Positions 25,497 to 34,837 of a stretch of 64,000 bases of DNA are shown piece by piece. The stretch comes from Streptococcus sanguinis SK49 (GTDB taxonomy: Bacteria; Bacillota; Bacilli; Lactobacillales; Streptococcaceae). The notes beneath the pieces were generated by a model, which had not been told where the DNA came from, made no database searches, and saw nothing but the letters and a program-made list of their open reading frames with translations. The translations under genes were made by a program, and so were the position numbers. Where the stretch lies: the NCBI RefSeq assembly GCF_000212815.1, contig NZ_GL890985.1:953198-1017197 (forward strand), in the 5' to 3' direction. How positions within the stretch are numbered: the first letter of the stretch is position 1; each line of letters starts with the position of its first letter.

Positions 25497-27293
25497 ATGA
25501 AAACATCATTTTTGAAAAGCGCTGTGGCGTTGGTAACATGTGGCTTGGTGGCTTTTGGAGCAGCGCAAGTTCGAGCTGACCAGCAAAAATTGCCGTCGGG
25601 CACGCCTTATGACCAAATCGGTCAGAAAATTGAAAATTTCCACAAGGAACACGAAAAAACCAGCGCGGGACTGGCGGCAGCAGTCTTTGATAAGGACGGC
25701 CAAACCATTTACCAAAAGAACTTTGGCTATATGGACAAGGAAAAGAAGCTGGCTGTGGACGACAAATCGGTTTTTGAGTGGGGCTCTGCCACCAAATTGA
25801 CCGTCTGGCTCAGCGTCATGCAGCTCTGGGAAGAAGGAAAAATTGACCTAAAAACAGATATAAAAGAGTATTTGCCCAAGGATTTCCTGAAACACCTCAA
25901 ATACGACAAGCCCATTACCATGCTGGGTCTGATGAACCACCAAGCGGGTTTTGATGAAACGCCGCTGAACACAGGAACAGGCAAGAGCTTGGAAGAATTA
26001 CTAAAAAGCCAGCCCGCTCAAACTTATGAGCCAGGGACGGTGACATCCTATTCCAATTACAGTACAGCTCTAGCAGGCTATATCGTGGAGCGCATCAGCG
26101 GACAGGACTTTGCGGATTATGTCCACGAGCATATTTTCCAGCCTTTGGGCATGAACCATACCGCTCTCTTACCTGATTTGTCGGACAATACCTATGTCCG
26201 AGACAAGCGGCAGGGTGAGAAAACCTATGATACAAACGGAAGTTTATATCTAGATAAATTGCTTCCCGCGGATATTTATCCAGCGGGGCAGGCGACAGGG
26301 ACTTTTGCCGATTTCAAGCGGTTCGCGCAAGCTCTTTTGAGAAAGGAAAAGCTCTTTAAGCGCCCAGAAACCTGGAATGAACTGTATCAGACAACTTCTA
26401 CATTCTCAGATAAAGCAGTCGCTAAGAATGCCCACGGCTTTTGGGTGACAGAGTATGAGATAGGCTCTATTTTAGGGCACGGCGGTCATTCTTTTGCCGG
26501 TTTTTCAACCATGATTTCGCTGGATTTCAAGTCGGGTATCGGCATGGTTACCATGGTAAATCAGAGAGAAGAAGCCACCTTTTCTTTCGGTCTGCCCGAT
26601 TTAGTCTTTGGCAAGAAAAAGCAAGCCCCTAACCAGTCTCAAAAAGACTTTCAGGAGGGCATGTATCGGACTTCCCGCTCCATTCAGCAAGGCCCGACCT
26701 CTATTTCGCGCCTTACTCCTGTTTATACTTTTTATGTGAAAGATGTGATAAAAGACGGTCATTTATTAGTCAGCAACTATTGGCTTTTGCAACAGCGCCA
26801 AGGCCGAACAGAAGTTGAAACAACCTATAATAATTTAGAAAAGCTCTCGCTTTGGGAGGTGATAAAGGATTATGGCTCTGTCGCTCTGCTGGGACTGGCA
26901 TCGGTTTATGCCGTACTTGTTCTTCTGTTAGCTGCTTTGAGCAAGATATATCGCTCACTTTTTGGAAAAGAAAGCAAAAGACCGACTCCAAGAAGTTGGA
27001 AAATTTGGCATTATGGCACTTGCGGACTGATTTTGGTTAGCCTAGTCAATCTAGCAGGTCTCGTCATAGTTGCCGTTTCGGGGAAGTACATGCCCGATTA
27101 TCGCTGGCAAGCCATTCTCTTTGCCCTGCTTGCACTGATTTTCTTAGTCAATGCTGGGTTGCCAATCTTTCTGCGCTCAACCTTCCAAGTGAGCAAGGGT
27201 CGAAAAATCTTGACCTACTTGACCAGCAGCGCTTCACTTATCGTCGTTCTCAATATCCTCTACTGGAGCCTCTACCAATGGTGGGCACTTTAA
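25497..27293 (+). CDS. membrane-anchored serine hydrolase (class C beta-lactamase/PBP fold)
   Basis: 598 residues. Signal peptide 1-27 (basic start, hydrophobic core, cut after QVRA). The extracellular domain has the class C motifs: SATK (nucleophile Ser about 99), YSN (about 182) and GHGGH (about 324) in place of KTG. The C-terminal 170 residues contain four hydrophobic segments. Relatives act as peptidases, esterases or cell-wall enzymes rather than antibiotic-destroying enzymes; the substrate is unknown. Start ATG 25497 has aaggagg. LytTR-type control suggests peptide-signalled expression. It forms an operon with the alpha/beta hydrolase 14 bp downstream. Confidence 0.85.
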   Translation: MKTSFLKSAVALVTCGLVAFGAAQVRADQQKLPSGTPYDQIGQKIENFHKEHEKTSAGLAAAVFDKDGQTIYQKNFGYMDKEKKLAVDDKSVFEWGSATKLTVWLSVMQLWEEGKIDLKTDIKEYLPKDFLKHLKYDKPITMLGLMNHQAGFDETPLNTGTGKSLEELLKSQPAQTYEPGTVTSYSNYSTALAGYIVERISGQDFADYVHEHIFQPLGMNHTALLPDLSDNTYVRDKRQGEKTYDTNGSLYLDKLLPADIYPAGQATGTFADFKRFAQALLRKEKLFKRPETWNELYQTTSTFSDKAVAKNAHGFWVTEYEIGSILGHGGHSFAGFSTMISLDFKSGIGMVTMVNQREEATFSFGLPDLVFGKKKQAPNQSQKDFQEGMYRTSRSIQQGPTSISRLTPVYTFYVKDVIKDGHLLVSNYWLLQQRQGRTEVETTYNNLEKLSLWEVIKDYGSVALLGLASVYAVLVLLLAALSKIYRSLFGKESKRPTPRSWKIWHYGTCGLILVSLVNLAGLVIVAVSGKYMPDYRWQAILFALLALIFLVNAGLPIFLRSTFQVSKGRKILTYLTSSASLIVVLNILYWSLYQWWAL

Positions 27294-27307
27294 TAGAAAG
27301 GAAAGCT

Positions 27308-28159
27308 ATGACCCATTCTCAAAAAATCGAAACAATGATTCAAAACGGATCCGACCAACTCTACACCGTTTGCTATCCCAATCCTGACAAGGAAACGATT
27401 ATCCTGCTGCACGGTGGACCGGGAACGCCTGATGACTTCAAGCTCTTTATCCCTAAGCTCGAAAAAGATTATCAACTGATTGTCTTTTACCAGCGGGGAA
27501 CGAGAAAATCGCCCTGCCTGAGTGGCGACTACAGCATGGAAGCCTACATTGCGGACATCAACACGATTGCCGACCACTTCAATGTAGATAAATTTCACCT
27601 TTTGGGACATTCCTGGGGCGGATTGTACGCGCAAATCTACGCCAGCAAAATCCCTGAGCGGGTTCTTAGTCTCTTTCTTTCCTCTCCGGGAACAGGCACG
27701 AGCAAGCAGTGGCAGCAAATGGAAAAAGAGATGATGAATTACAATAAAAATCACTGCACGACTATCGAATGGCTAAAAATGGGAATCTATTCTCTGCTCG
27801 GCAATCTTGGTAGTTCCAAGGCTTCGCAAGCTCTCTTTCGCCAAGTTGTCCGTAATTACAATGCCGACTATCCAGCCTTTCATGATGTGAAACTAGACAT
27901 GAGCAATGTTTCAGTCCAAGCAGGCAATCAGACAAGAAAGGAAATTATGGCCTATCCTCTCTTGCCCCGACTAGAAGATCCTGCTTTTCCTATTACCGTG
28001 ACTTTCGGTGACAATGATATTTTTGGTGCTAGCATGCACTTTGTCATCAGCCGCTATCCCAGCGCTCAGGTGTTCACCATTAAAAACAGCGGCCACTTCC
28101 CATTTCTCCACAATCCAGAAGACTACTTTGCTATCTTGCACCAGCATTTTCAACCTTAG
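27308..28159 (+). CDS. alpha/beta hydrolase, proline iminopeptidase-like
   Basis: 283 residues from ATG 27308 (aaaggaaag site); ATG 27278 lies inside the previous gene. LLHGGPGTPDDF is the oxyanion HGGPG motif of prolyl iminopeptidases, GHSWGG (about 99-104) holds the nucleophile Ser, FGDNDIFG the Asp and NSGHFPFLHNP the His. Cytosolic. Substrate not determined. Shares the operon and terminator with the serine hydrolase. Confidence 0.85.
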   Translation: MTHSQKIETMIQNGSDQLYTVCYPNPDKETIILLHGGPGTPDDFKLFIPKLEKDYQLIVFYQRGTRKSPCLSGDYSMEAYIADINTIADHFNVDKFHLLGHSWGGLYAQIYASKIPERVLSLFLSSPGTGTSKQWQQMEKEMMNYNKNHCTTIEWLKMGIYSLLGNLGSSKASQALFRQVVRNYNADYPAFHDVKLDMSNVSVQAGNQTRKEIMAYPLLPRLEDPAFPITVTFGDNDIFGASMHFVISRYPSAQVFTIKNSGHFPFLHNPEDYFAILHQHFQP

Positions 28160-28163
28160 CATG

Positions 28164-28197
28164 AACCTCTAAAGTTTTCCAACTTTAGAGGTTTTCA
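28164..28197 (+). terminator. strong terminator after the hydrolase pair
   Basis: AACCTCTAAAGTT (28164-28176) and AACTTTAGAGGTT (28181-28193): perfect 13-bp stem with a TTCC loop, then T run. Confidence 0.9.
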
Positions 28198-28225
28198 CTT
28201 ATCTGCAACTTATCCCTCTTTTTCG

Positions 28226-29659
28226 GGCTCTTTGTCAACTGTAGTGGGTTGATGAAAAGTTATAATCTGGAGAGGACTAAATCAGTCCTCTCCTTTTTGA
28301 TGTTCAAAGCGATGAGGATTCTAGTTTTAAAATTGTCAAAGTTCCGAAAGCCGAAAGCGTTTCGCTTGATGACTTCGATGAGGTTGTTAGTAGCTTCTAG
28401 TTTTGCGTTTGAGTAGGGCAATTCCAGTGCGTTCAGGATATTATCCTTGTTTTTCAAGAAGGTCTTAAAAACAGTTTGAAAAATAGGATTTACATAAGAA
28501 ATGGTATCTTCAATGAGTCCAAAGAAATGGTCAGCCTGTTGCTCTTGAAAATGAAACAGTAAGAGTTGGTAGAGTTCATAGTGTTCTCGGAGTGCTTGAG
28601 AGTAAGAGAGAAGCTTTTCCAGAATCTCTTTGTTGGTCAAATGCAACCGAAAAGTTGGACGATAAAAGCGTTTATGACTTAGTTTTCGACTATCTTGTTG
28701 GAGCAGTTTTCAGTAGCGTTTCAGTGCCTTATATTCGTGTGATTTTCGATCAAATTGATTCATGATTTGAACACGAACACGACTCATAGCACGGCTGAGA
28801 TGTTGCATAATGTGAAAGCGATCAAGGACGGTTTTAGCGTTTGGGAATAGTTTTCTGGCAATATCGTAGTAGGGACTAAACATGTCCATGGTAATGATTT
28901 TGACTTGGTTTCGGACCTGTCTGGAATAGCGCAGAAAGTGATTGCGAATCGTTGCTTGAGTCCACCCATCTTAAGATAGCTATAATCTTTCTGGAATCGA
29001 AATCCTGTGCAATGAAGCTCATCTCTATCTGCCGATTGAAACAGTCACTTCCCTGACTGTTTCCACATCCCAGCTCATGTGTTCTGGAAGGTAGTTGAGG
29101 TTTGCCTTGAACTTGAATTCTTTCAATTTACGAATGACGGTGGAAGTAGAGACAGCTAAGCTTTCAGCGATGGCCGTCATAGGGACTTTCTCGATTAGTT
29201 TTTGAGCGATTTTCTGCTTGACGATGGTTGCAATTTGGTGATTCTTCTTGACTAAGGAAGTCTCTGCGACCGCCATTTTCCTACAGATTTTACAGCGGAA
29301 ACGTCGTTTCTTTAAGCGAATCAGCATTTTATATCCCACACACTCTAGATAGGGAATTTTTGATTCTTTCTGGAAGTCATATTTAGCCATTTGTCCTTGA
29401 CAGTGGGAGCATTTAGGGGCAGGATAATCTAGCTTAGCGATGATTTCTTTATGTGTACCAGCATCTAGAACATCCAAGATAGTGATATTCTGGTCTTTTA
29501 TTCCCAGTAAGTTTGTGATAAAATTTAACTGTTCCATAAGAGTCTTTCTAATGATAGTTTCATCGCTTTTCATTATAAGTCTTATGGGACTTTTTTTCTA
29601 CAACAAATAGGCTCCATCATTCCTACAGTGGTTTTACCCACTACAGAAATTATAGAGCC
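28226..29659 (-). mobile_element. ISL3-family insertion sequence, 1434 bp
   Basis: Left end GGCTCTTTGTCAACTGTAG and right end, read inward, GGCTCTATAATTTCTGTAG form imperfect terminal inverted repeats of about 25 bp. The transposase lies on the minus strand and is broken. The element looks like the IS1167/IS1193 group common in oral streptococci. Confidence 0.85.
28260..29573 (-). pseudogene. tnp: ISL3-family transposase, disrupted
   Basis: Read on the minus strand, an intact N-terminal part (29573-29025) has the zinc ribbon CSHCQGQM...CKICRK and helix-turn-helix MTAIAESLAVSTSTVIRKLKEF; the C-terminal part (28646-28260) has KLEATNNLIEVIKRNAFGFRNF, which holds the last catalytic Glu region. 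The middle (28650-29025) is split over several frames, with pieces such as MSFIAQDFDSRKII and ITMDMFSPYYD recognisable. Several shifts make it inactive. Confidence 0.88.
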
Positions 29660-29661
29660 TG

Positions 29662-29694
29662 AAAAGCCTTAAGTCCATTGGACTTAAGGCTTTT
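29662..29694 (-). terminator. bidirectional-type terminator after ltaS (originally shared with pulA)
   Basis: AAAAGCCTTAAGTCC (29662-29676), loop ATT, GGACTTAAGGCTTTT (29680-29694): perfect 15-bp stem with A tract on one side and T tract on the other. It sits 5 bp from the ltaS stop. Confidence 0.9.
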
Positions 29695-29699
29695 GCTAT

Positions 29700-31895
29700 C
29701 TATGGATTGGCTGTGGAGCTAGAGCTGGAAGAGCTCGAGTCTTCCTGACTGCTGTCTTCGTCGCTGCTGCTGGTTTGGAACTGCTCTGGATGCAGTGCAC
29801 GATAGCTTGGCGAATTAAAGAGGTCCACAGTGGAGACATTGCCTCGCTTAGAGTAAAGACTGGTTGATTGGTCGCCTTTTTCCTTTTCAATAGCCAACAA
29901 GGCTTTCATTGAATTAAGATAAGAGTAATCTTTAGGGTTGACCTTGCCTAAGTCATTCCCCTTGTAGAAACGAATCAAGTCGCCGGTCTGAATAGCGTCA
30001 CTCATCTTCAGCTGAGTATTGGCAGCATTGCGAATCTCATCCAGCTCCTTCTTGATGGTTTCGTCAGGATTGGTAATTTCCTCACCGGTTTGGGTGTAGT
30101 AGGTCCGTCCGTTGAAGCTAGTGTATTTTGGAGTGACAAAGTTATTGCTGGATCGGAATGCTGTGATTTGCTGATGCTGAGTTGATAGCATATCTTGGCC
30201 GACCTGAAGGTAGTTTTTAGAGTCAATGCCCAGTAAATGCTCCAATGTTGGCAGCATATCTACTTGACCACCGTATGTATCAATTATCTTTCCTTTGTCC
30301 ATGCCAGGCACCACTACCATGTAAGGCACGCGCTGCATCATGGCATTGTCATAATTGGACCAAGTCTCAGAGGTTTTGCCTACAAGAGGGGCCAAGTTAG
30401 GATTACGGGTTTGGGAAATTCCAAAATGGTCTCCATAGAGAACGATAATAGAGTTGTCATAGAGGCCAGATTCTTTGAGATAATCAAACAAGGCCTTAAC
30501 AGAAGAATCTAGATAGTTGGCAGTGGCAAAGTAGCCGTTGATGGTTTCATCCTTGGTCTTAGCCAGCGGGAAGCCAATTTCGTCACCAATCAAGCTAGTC
30601 GTGTAAGGATAGTGATTGGAAACCGTGATATACTTAGCATAGAAAGGCTGCTGCAGGTGTTCCAGATATTTGATGGAATCTTTCAGCATAATCTTATCGT
30701 TCAAACCATACTGGAAGGAGTTGGTGTCGTCCTGCTTGGTAAAGTATGACGCGTCGAAGAAATAGTTATAACCCCATTGCTTGTAAGCTGTATTGCGGTT
30801 CCAGAAGCTTCCTGTATTTCCGTGGAAAACAGCAGAAGTATAGCCGCCATTTTTAGAAAGAATAAAAGGTGCAGCTTGCTGGGTATTGGTACCGCCGTAG
30901 TTAACCATGAAGGAGCCTTGGTTGAGACCGAAGAGTCCAGTTTCAATCATGGTTTCTGCGTCAGAAGTCTTTCCAGCCTTGACCTGATTGAAGACATTAG
31001 AGAAAGCTAAAGTCGAGTTGGAGTGGTAGAGGGAGTTGAGGAAAGGTGTCACCTCGTACTCTTTCCCATCTGCCTGCAGCTTATAGTCAATCAGGAACTG
31101 CTGGAAGCTTTCCAGATGGACATAGATGACATTGCGACCCTTGGCAAACCCGTAATATTCTGGATTTGGTTCCGCATAGTGGGATTGGATATATTCTGTT
31201 ACTGGTTCCAAGTCTTTTTCAGAAGCTTTGGAACGCTCACGATTGGCGGTATATGTCTGGTTAGCACTGTATCCTAGAAAGGCTGGTAAGCCCAGAGCCC
31301 GAACTACATAATAGTTGGAAAATCCACGTGACAAGAGCTCAGGCCGGTCAATTTCAGCCAAGAAAAGGTTGGCAGAGAACAACATGGCAGACAGGGAGGT
31401 CACAGCAAAGCTGGCGCGTTTATTGAAAGGCCGGTCATCCATTCGGATGTATTTCTTAAAGAATAAGAAGGCCAAAATCGGGAAATCAATCAGATAAAGA
31501 ATATCCCAAGGGCGGAAGAGCTCCAGTGCTGCTTCCCCAAGTCCAGCTGAAACGCTGCTAGAAGCCAGCATAGTATTGACTGTAACAAAGTCACTGAACT
31601 CGCGGTAGTAAATGGAGTTAGATACCAGCCAAGCAAAGAGGAGCAGATAGATTCCGAAGGCTAGGCTGTAGAATAATTTGGTTCGTTTTACGTAAAGTGC
31701 TAGTCCCAGTAGCAAAAGGCTGATAGGAAAAGGGTTGATAATAGCTAAAAATACTTGATAGGCACCTTGAATATCAAGGTTAAAATCAATCGTATAGGCC
31801 CACATGGTTTTTATCCAATAGAGGACCAGTAAAATCAAGACAAAACCTAGTCTCGTACTCATGAAATTGAGTAAATTCTTGGTTATTTTTTTCAC
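29700..31895 (-). CDS. ltaS: lipoteichoic acid synthase family protein
   Basis: 731 residues, minus strand, from GTG at 31893-31895 with aaggaag 9 bases before. Five N-terminal membrane helices (to about residue 185) are followed by an extracellular sulfatase-fold domain (about 250-600): NVIYVHLESFQ (metal Glu), GKTSDAETM with the catalytic Thr, YGDHFG (metal Asp/His). It polymerises glycerol phosphate from phosphatidylglycerol onto a glycolipid anchor. The tail after 690 is a long Ser/Asp/Glu-rich run (SSSDEDSSQEDSSSS) that is unusual in length. Glycerol phosphate polymerisation may be replaced by other chemistry in some mitis-group species. Confidence 0.9.
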   Translation of the reverse strand: MKKITKNLLNFMSTRLGFVLILLVLYWIKTMWAYTIDFNLDIQGAYQVFLAIINPFPISLLLLGLALYVKRTKLFYSLAFGIYLLLFAWLVSNSIYYREFSDFVTVNTMLASSSVSAGLGEAALELFRPWDILYLIDFPILAFLFFKKYIRMDDRPFNKRASFAVTSLSAMLFSANLFLAEIDRPELLSRGFSNYYVVRALGLPAFLGYSANQTYTANRERSKASEKDLEPVTEYIQSHYAEPNPEYYGFAKGRNVIYVHLESFQQFLIDYKLQADGKEYEVTPFLNSLYHSNSTLAFSNVFNQVKAGKTSDAETMIETGLFGLNQGSFMVNYGGTNTQQAAPFILSKNGGYTSAVFHGNTGSFWNRNTAYKQWGYNYFFDASYFTKQDDTNSFQYGLNDKIMLKDSIKYLEHLQQPFYAKYITVSNHYPYTTSLIGDEIGFPLAKTKDETINGYFATANYLDSSVKALFDYLKESGLYDNSIIVLYGDHFGISQTRNPNLAPLVGKTSETWSNYDNAMMQRVPYMVVVPGMDKGKIIDTYGGQVDMLPTLEHLLGIDSKNYLQVGQDMLSTQHQQITAFRSSNNFVTPKYTSFNGRTYYTQTGEEITNPDETIKKELDEIRNAANTQLKMSDAIQTGDLIRFYKGNDLGKVNPKDYSYLNSMKALLAIEKEKGDQSTSLYSKRGNVSTVDLFNSPSYRALHPEQFQTSSSDEDSSQEDSSSSSSSSTANP

Positions 31896-32109
31896 AAAAA
31901 GTTACTTCCTTGTCTTATTTCCTAAAAATTTTCTCCTCTAAGTATAACATAATTTCTCCAGTTAAGGAAAATTTGAGCCGCATTTGAGATATTTTAAATC
32001 GGCGAAATTGTAATATTTCTATAAAAGCCTTATCCTCTCTATGGAGAGGTTTATAGTCGTTTTGCACTTGTTTGTGAAATCTTTTGTTAACTCAAATGTA
32101 AAATATGCT

Positions 32110-32138
32110 TTGAGAATTTTCACAATCTTTGGTATAAT
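32110..32138 (+). promoter_or_regulatory. promoter placing the transcript start at or near the ATG of the methyltransferase
   Basis: -35 TTGAGA (32110-32115), 17-bp spacer, -10 TATAAT (32133-32138). ATG 32146 is 8 bases after the -10, so the expected start site is 32145-32146. The 250-bp divergent region also holds a minus-strand -10 for ltaS (TATACT, complement of 31941-31946). Confidence 0.65.
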
Positions 32139-32145
32139 ATAATTT

Positions 32146-33309
32146 ATGAATAAACTTACTGTTACTCAACAGGCAGAAGAAAAACTGAGAAAGGGCATTC
32201 TTTTATTAGATAAAAAGGATTTTGGTGCTCTTTCGCTTCAGAATCAATGTGTGCAGCTCCAAAACCGTCAGGGCAAGTTTTTAGGCACAGCTTATCTCTC
32301 TCCACAAAATAAGGGAGTTGGCTGGCTGATTTCCCAGAAGAAGGTAGAGCTGAACTCGGATTTTTTTCAAACTCTCTTTGAGCAGGCTAAGAGCAGACGT
32401 TCTACTTATTTCCATTCGTCTGACACGACGGCCTTTCGACTCTTTAATCAAGAGGGGGATGGCTTCGGTGGCTTCACGGTGGATTTCTACAATGACTTTG
32501 CGCTTTTTTCTTGGTACAATGACTTTGTCTTTGCTATCAAGGAGCAGATTCTGACAGCCTTCGCTAAGGTTTTCCCAGAGATTCAGGGAGCTTATGAAAA
32601 GATTCGTTTCAAGGGTTTGAACTATGAATCAGCTCGTCTCTACGGAGCGGAAGCTCCAGAAACCTTCACAGTCTTGGAGAACGGTGTTCGCTATCAGGTT
32701 TTTCTGAATGATGGTCTCATGACCGGTATCTTTCTGGATCAGCACGATGTGCGTGCCAGTCTGGTAGATGGTCTGGCTGCTGGTAAAAGTTTACTCAATA
32801 TGTTTTCCTATACAGCTGCTTTTTCAGTAGCAGCAGCCATGGGCGGTGCCAGTCAGACAGTATCAGTTGATTTGGCCAAGCGAAGCCGTGAGCTGTCTGA
32901 AGCTCATTTTATGGCCAATGGTCTGACACTGGATCAGCATCGCTTTCAGGTGATGGATGTCTTTGATTATTTTAAATACGCTAAGCGTCACGATCTAAGC
33001 TTTGATGTCATTGTGATAGATCCGCCTAGCTTTGCTAGAAATAAAAAGCGAACATTTTCAGTTGCTAAAGATTATCATCGTTTGGTTGCACAAGCTTTGG
33101 AAATCTTGAATCCTCAGGGAATCATGATTTTAAGTACCAATGCAGCCAATCTTTCCAAAAGTAAGTTTAAACAAGAAATTGAAAAAGGCCTTGCCGGCAG
33201 AAAGCACCGCTATCTTGCGGAGTATGGCCTGCCAGCAGACTTTGTCTATAATAAAAAAGACGGGAGCAGTAATTACCTCAAGGTATTTACAATAAAGGTG
33301 GACCAATGA
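32146..33309 (+). CDS. class I SAM-dependent rRNA methyltransferase (RlmI-like)
   Basis: 387 residues. N-terminal PUA-like region (about 1-75), central strands, then a Rossmann methyltransferase: [20 protein letters not shown] (SAM binding, about 223-242), VSVDLAKRS, and [16 protein letters not shown] (DPPSF catalytic loop). RlmI methylates C5 of a cytosine in 23S rRNA in E. coli. No Shine-Dalgarno precedes ATG 32146. It overlaps aroD by 4 bp and leads the aromatic operon. Confidence 0.88.
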   Translation: MNKLTVTQQAEEKLRKGILLLDKKDFGALSLQNQCVQLQNRQGKFLGTAYLSPQNKGVGWLISQKKVELNSDFFQTLFEQAKSRRSTYFHSSDTTAFRLFNQEGDGFGGFTVDFYNDFALFSWYNDFVFAIKEQILTAFAKVFPEIQGAYEKIRFKGLNYESARLYGAEAPETFTVLENGVRYQVFLNDGLMTGIFLDQHDVRASLVDGLAAGKSLLNMFSYTAAFSVAAAMGGASQTVSVDLAKRSRELSEAHFMANGLTLDQHRFQVMDVFDYFKYAKRHDLSFDVIVIDPPSFARNKKRTFSVAKDYHRLVAQALEILNPQGIMILSTNAANLSKSKFKQEIEKGLAGRKHRYLAEYGLPADFVYNKKDGSSNYLKVFTIKVDQ

Positions 33310-33983
33310 AATTAGTCGTTTCTGTAATGCCCAAGAGTTTAGAAGAAGCTCAAGAAATTGATGTGTCACGCTATGAAGATGCGGATATTATTGAATGGCG
33401 GGCAGATTTTCTGGCCAAGGATGACATTTTAAATGTTGCGCCAGCTATTTTTGAAAAATTTGCCGGACGTGAATTGATTTTCACCTTGCGGACCCGTCAG
33501 GAAGGCGGAGAAATCGAACTATCCGATGATGAATACGTAGCTCTCATCAAGGAAGTAGCAGGTTTTTACCAGCCGGATTATATCGACTTTGAATATTTCT
33601 CTCACAAGGGGAAATTTGAAGAAATGCTAGAGTTTCCTAATCTGGTGCTGAGCTACCATAACTTTGAGGAAACGCCTGAAAATATGATGGAAATCCTCTC
33701 TGAGCTGACTTCTCTGACCCCTAAGGTTGTCAAGGTTTCTGTCATGGCTCATAATGAGCAGGATGTGCTGGACTTGATGAACTATACTCGCGGTTTCAAG
33801 ACTTTGAATCCTGAGCAAGATTTTGTCACCATTTCCATGGGAAAAGTTGGCAAGATTTCACGCATTGCGGCTGATTTGACAGGTTCCAGCTGGTCTTTTG
33901 CCAGTCAGGATATGGCGTCAGCACCCGGTCAGATTTCTCTGAGCAATATGAAGAAAATCCGGGAGATTTTGAATGAGAATTAA
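33306..33983 (+). CDS. aroD: 3-dehydroquinate dehydratase, type I
   Basis: 225 residues. Third step of the shikimate pathway, via a Schiff base. EWRADFL near the N-terminus, [10 protein letters not shown], active-site His in SYHNFEETP (about 118) and Schiff-base Lys in [10 protein letters not shown] (about 143) are present, with the C-terminal [13 protein letters not shown] loop. Start overlaps the methyltransferase stop (ATGA) and the end overlaps aroE by 11 bp. Confidence 0.95.
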   Translation: MKLVVSVMPKSLEEAQEIDVSRYEDADIIEWRADFLAKDDILNVAPAIFEKFAGRELIFTLRTRQEGGEIELSDDEYVALIKEVAGFYQPDYIDFEYFSHKGKFEEMLEFPNLVLSYHNFEETPENMMEILSELTSLTPKVVKVSVMAHNEQDVLDLMNYTRGFKTLNPEQDFVTISMGKVGKISRIAADLTGSSWSFASQDMASAPGQISLSNMKKIREILNEN

Positions 33984-34827
33984 TGGCCACACCCGCATGG
34001 CTGCTGTGGTTGCCAAGCCAATTAAGCACAGTATTTCTCCTCTTATTCACAATATGGCTTTTGAAAAGACTGGTGTCAATGGTGTCTATTTAGCTTGGGA
34101 AGTAGAAGCGAAGGATCTGCAGGCCAGTATAGAAAATATCCGCAGATTCGATATGTTTGGTGTCAATCTTTCCATGCCCTACAAGCAGGAAGTGATACCT
34201 TATCTGGACGAGCTTGATGTCAGCGCCCGCTTTATCGGAGCAGTCAATACGGTTGTGAATAAAAATGGAATTTTAGTTGGTTATAACACAGATGGCAAGG
34301 GATTTTTTAAGAGCTTGCCTTCTTTTGCTATTCGGGGCAAAAAAATGACGATTTTGGGAGCAGGTGGAGCAGCGACAGCCATTATTGCTCAAGCAGCTTT
34401 GGATAAGGCAGAGGAAATTTTTGTTTTCACTCGGCAGGCTTCCTATGAGAAGATTGTTAGCAGAATGGCAGCTATCAGCCACCAAACCAAGAGTTGTATC
34501 CAAGTACTAACCTTGGAAGATGCGGATAGCTTGCAGGGTAAAATCAACCAATCAGACCTTCTGGTCAATGGGACTAGTCTAGGTATGGATGGCATTAGCA
34601 TGCCCCTGCCTGAACAGATTGAGCTGCCTAGCCAGATTTTAGTTGCAGATGTTATCTACCAACCTTTTGAAACACCCTTTCTCAAATGGGCCAGAAATCA
34701 AAATGTCACAGCGGTCAATGGACTCGGTATGCTGCTATATCAGGGAGCAGAAGCCTTTGAGCTTTGGACCGGCAAGACCATGCCCAGTCAGGAAATTTGG
34801 CAGTGTTTACAAGAATTGTATAAATAA
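33973..34827 (+). CDS. aroE: shikimate dehydrogenase
   Basis: 284 residues. Reduces 3-dehydroshikimate with [21 protein letters not shown] binds shikimate, [13 protein letters not shown] contains the catalytic Lys, GAVNTVV and GYNTDGKGF follow, and the NADP loop is [11 protein letters not shown] (about 120). The start ATG 33973 lies within the last codons of aroD. Confidence 0.95.
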   Translation: MRINGHTRMAAVVAKPIKHSISPLIHNMAFEKTGVNGVYLAWEVEAKDLQASIENIRRFDMFGVNLSMPYKQEVIPYLDELDVSARFIGAVNTVVNKNGILVGYNTDGKGFFKSLPSFAIRGKKMTILGAGGAATAIIAQAALDKAEEIFVFTRQASYEKIVSRMAAISHQTKSCIQVLTLEDADSLQGKINQSDLLVNGTSLGMDGISMPLPEQIELPSQILVADVIYQPFETPFLKWARNQNVTAVNGLGMLLYQGAEAFELWTGKTMPSQEIWQCLQELYK

Positions 34828-34837
34828 GGAGGCGCTT

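Larger units (their letters stand above)
25193..29659. mobile_element. composite ISL3-family unit carrying two hydrolase genes
   Basis: Two ISL3-family copies in the same orientation (25193-25374 and 28226-29659) flank 2.85 kb with two genes. The outer 8-bp flanks are TGAAAAGT (25185-25192) and TGAAAAGC (29660-29667), a 7-of-8 direct repeat of the size made by ISL3 elements. The inner flanks do not match. Joining outer flanks restores pulA followed by the hairpin at 29662. It is the likely route by which the hydrolase genes arrived. Confidence 0.65.

Noticed and set aside
28226..28233. 8-bp target duplication of the right ISL3 copy alone
   Set aside because: Its own flanks (CTTTTTCG and TGAAAAGC) do not match; only the outer pair of the composite does.
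29025..29573. Stand-alone DNA-binding protein on the minus strand
   Set aside because: It is the N-terminal zinc ribbon and HTH of the broken ISL3 transposase, inside its inverted repeats.
34643..34837. N-terminal extension of aroB
   Set aside because: Lies inside aroE and the standard AroB N-terminus starts at ATG 34838 with a strong site.
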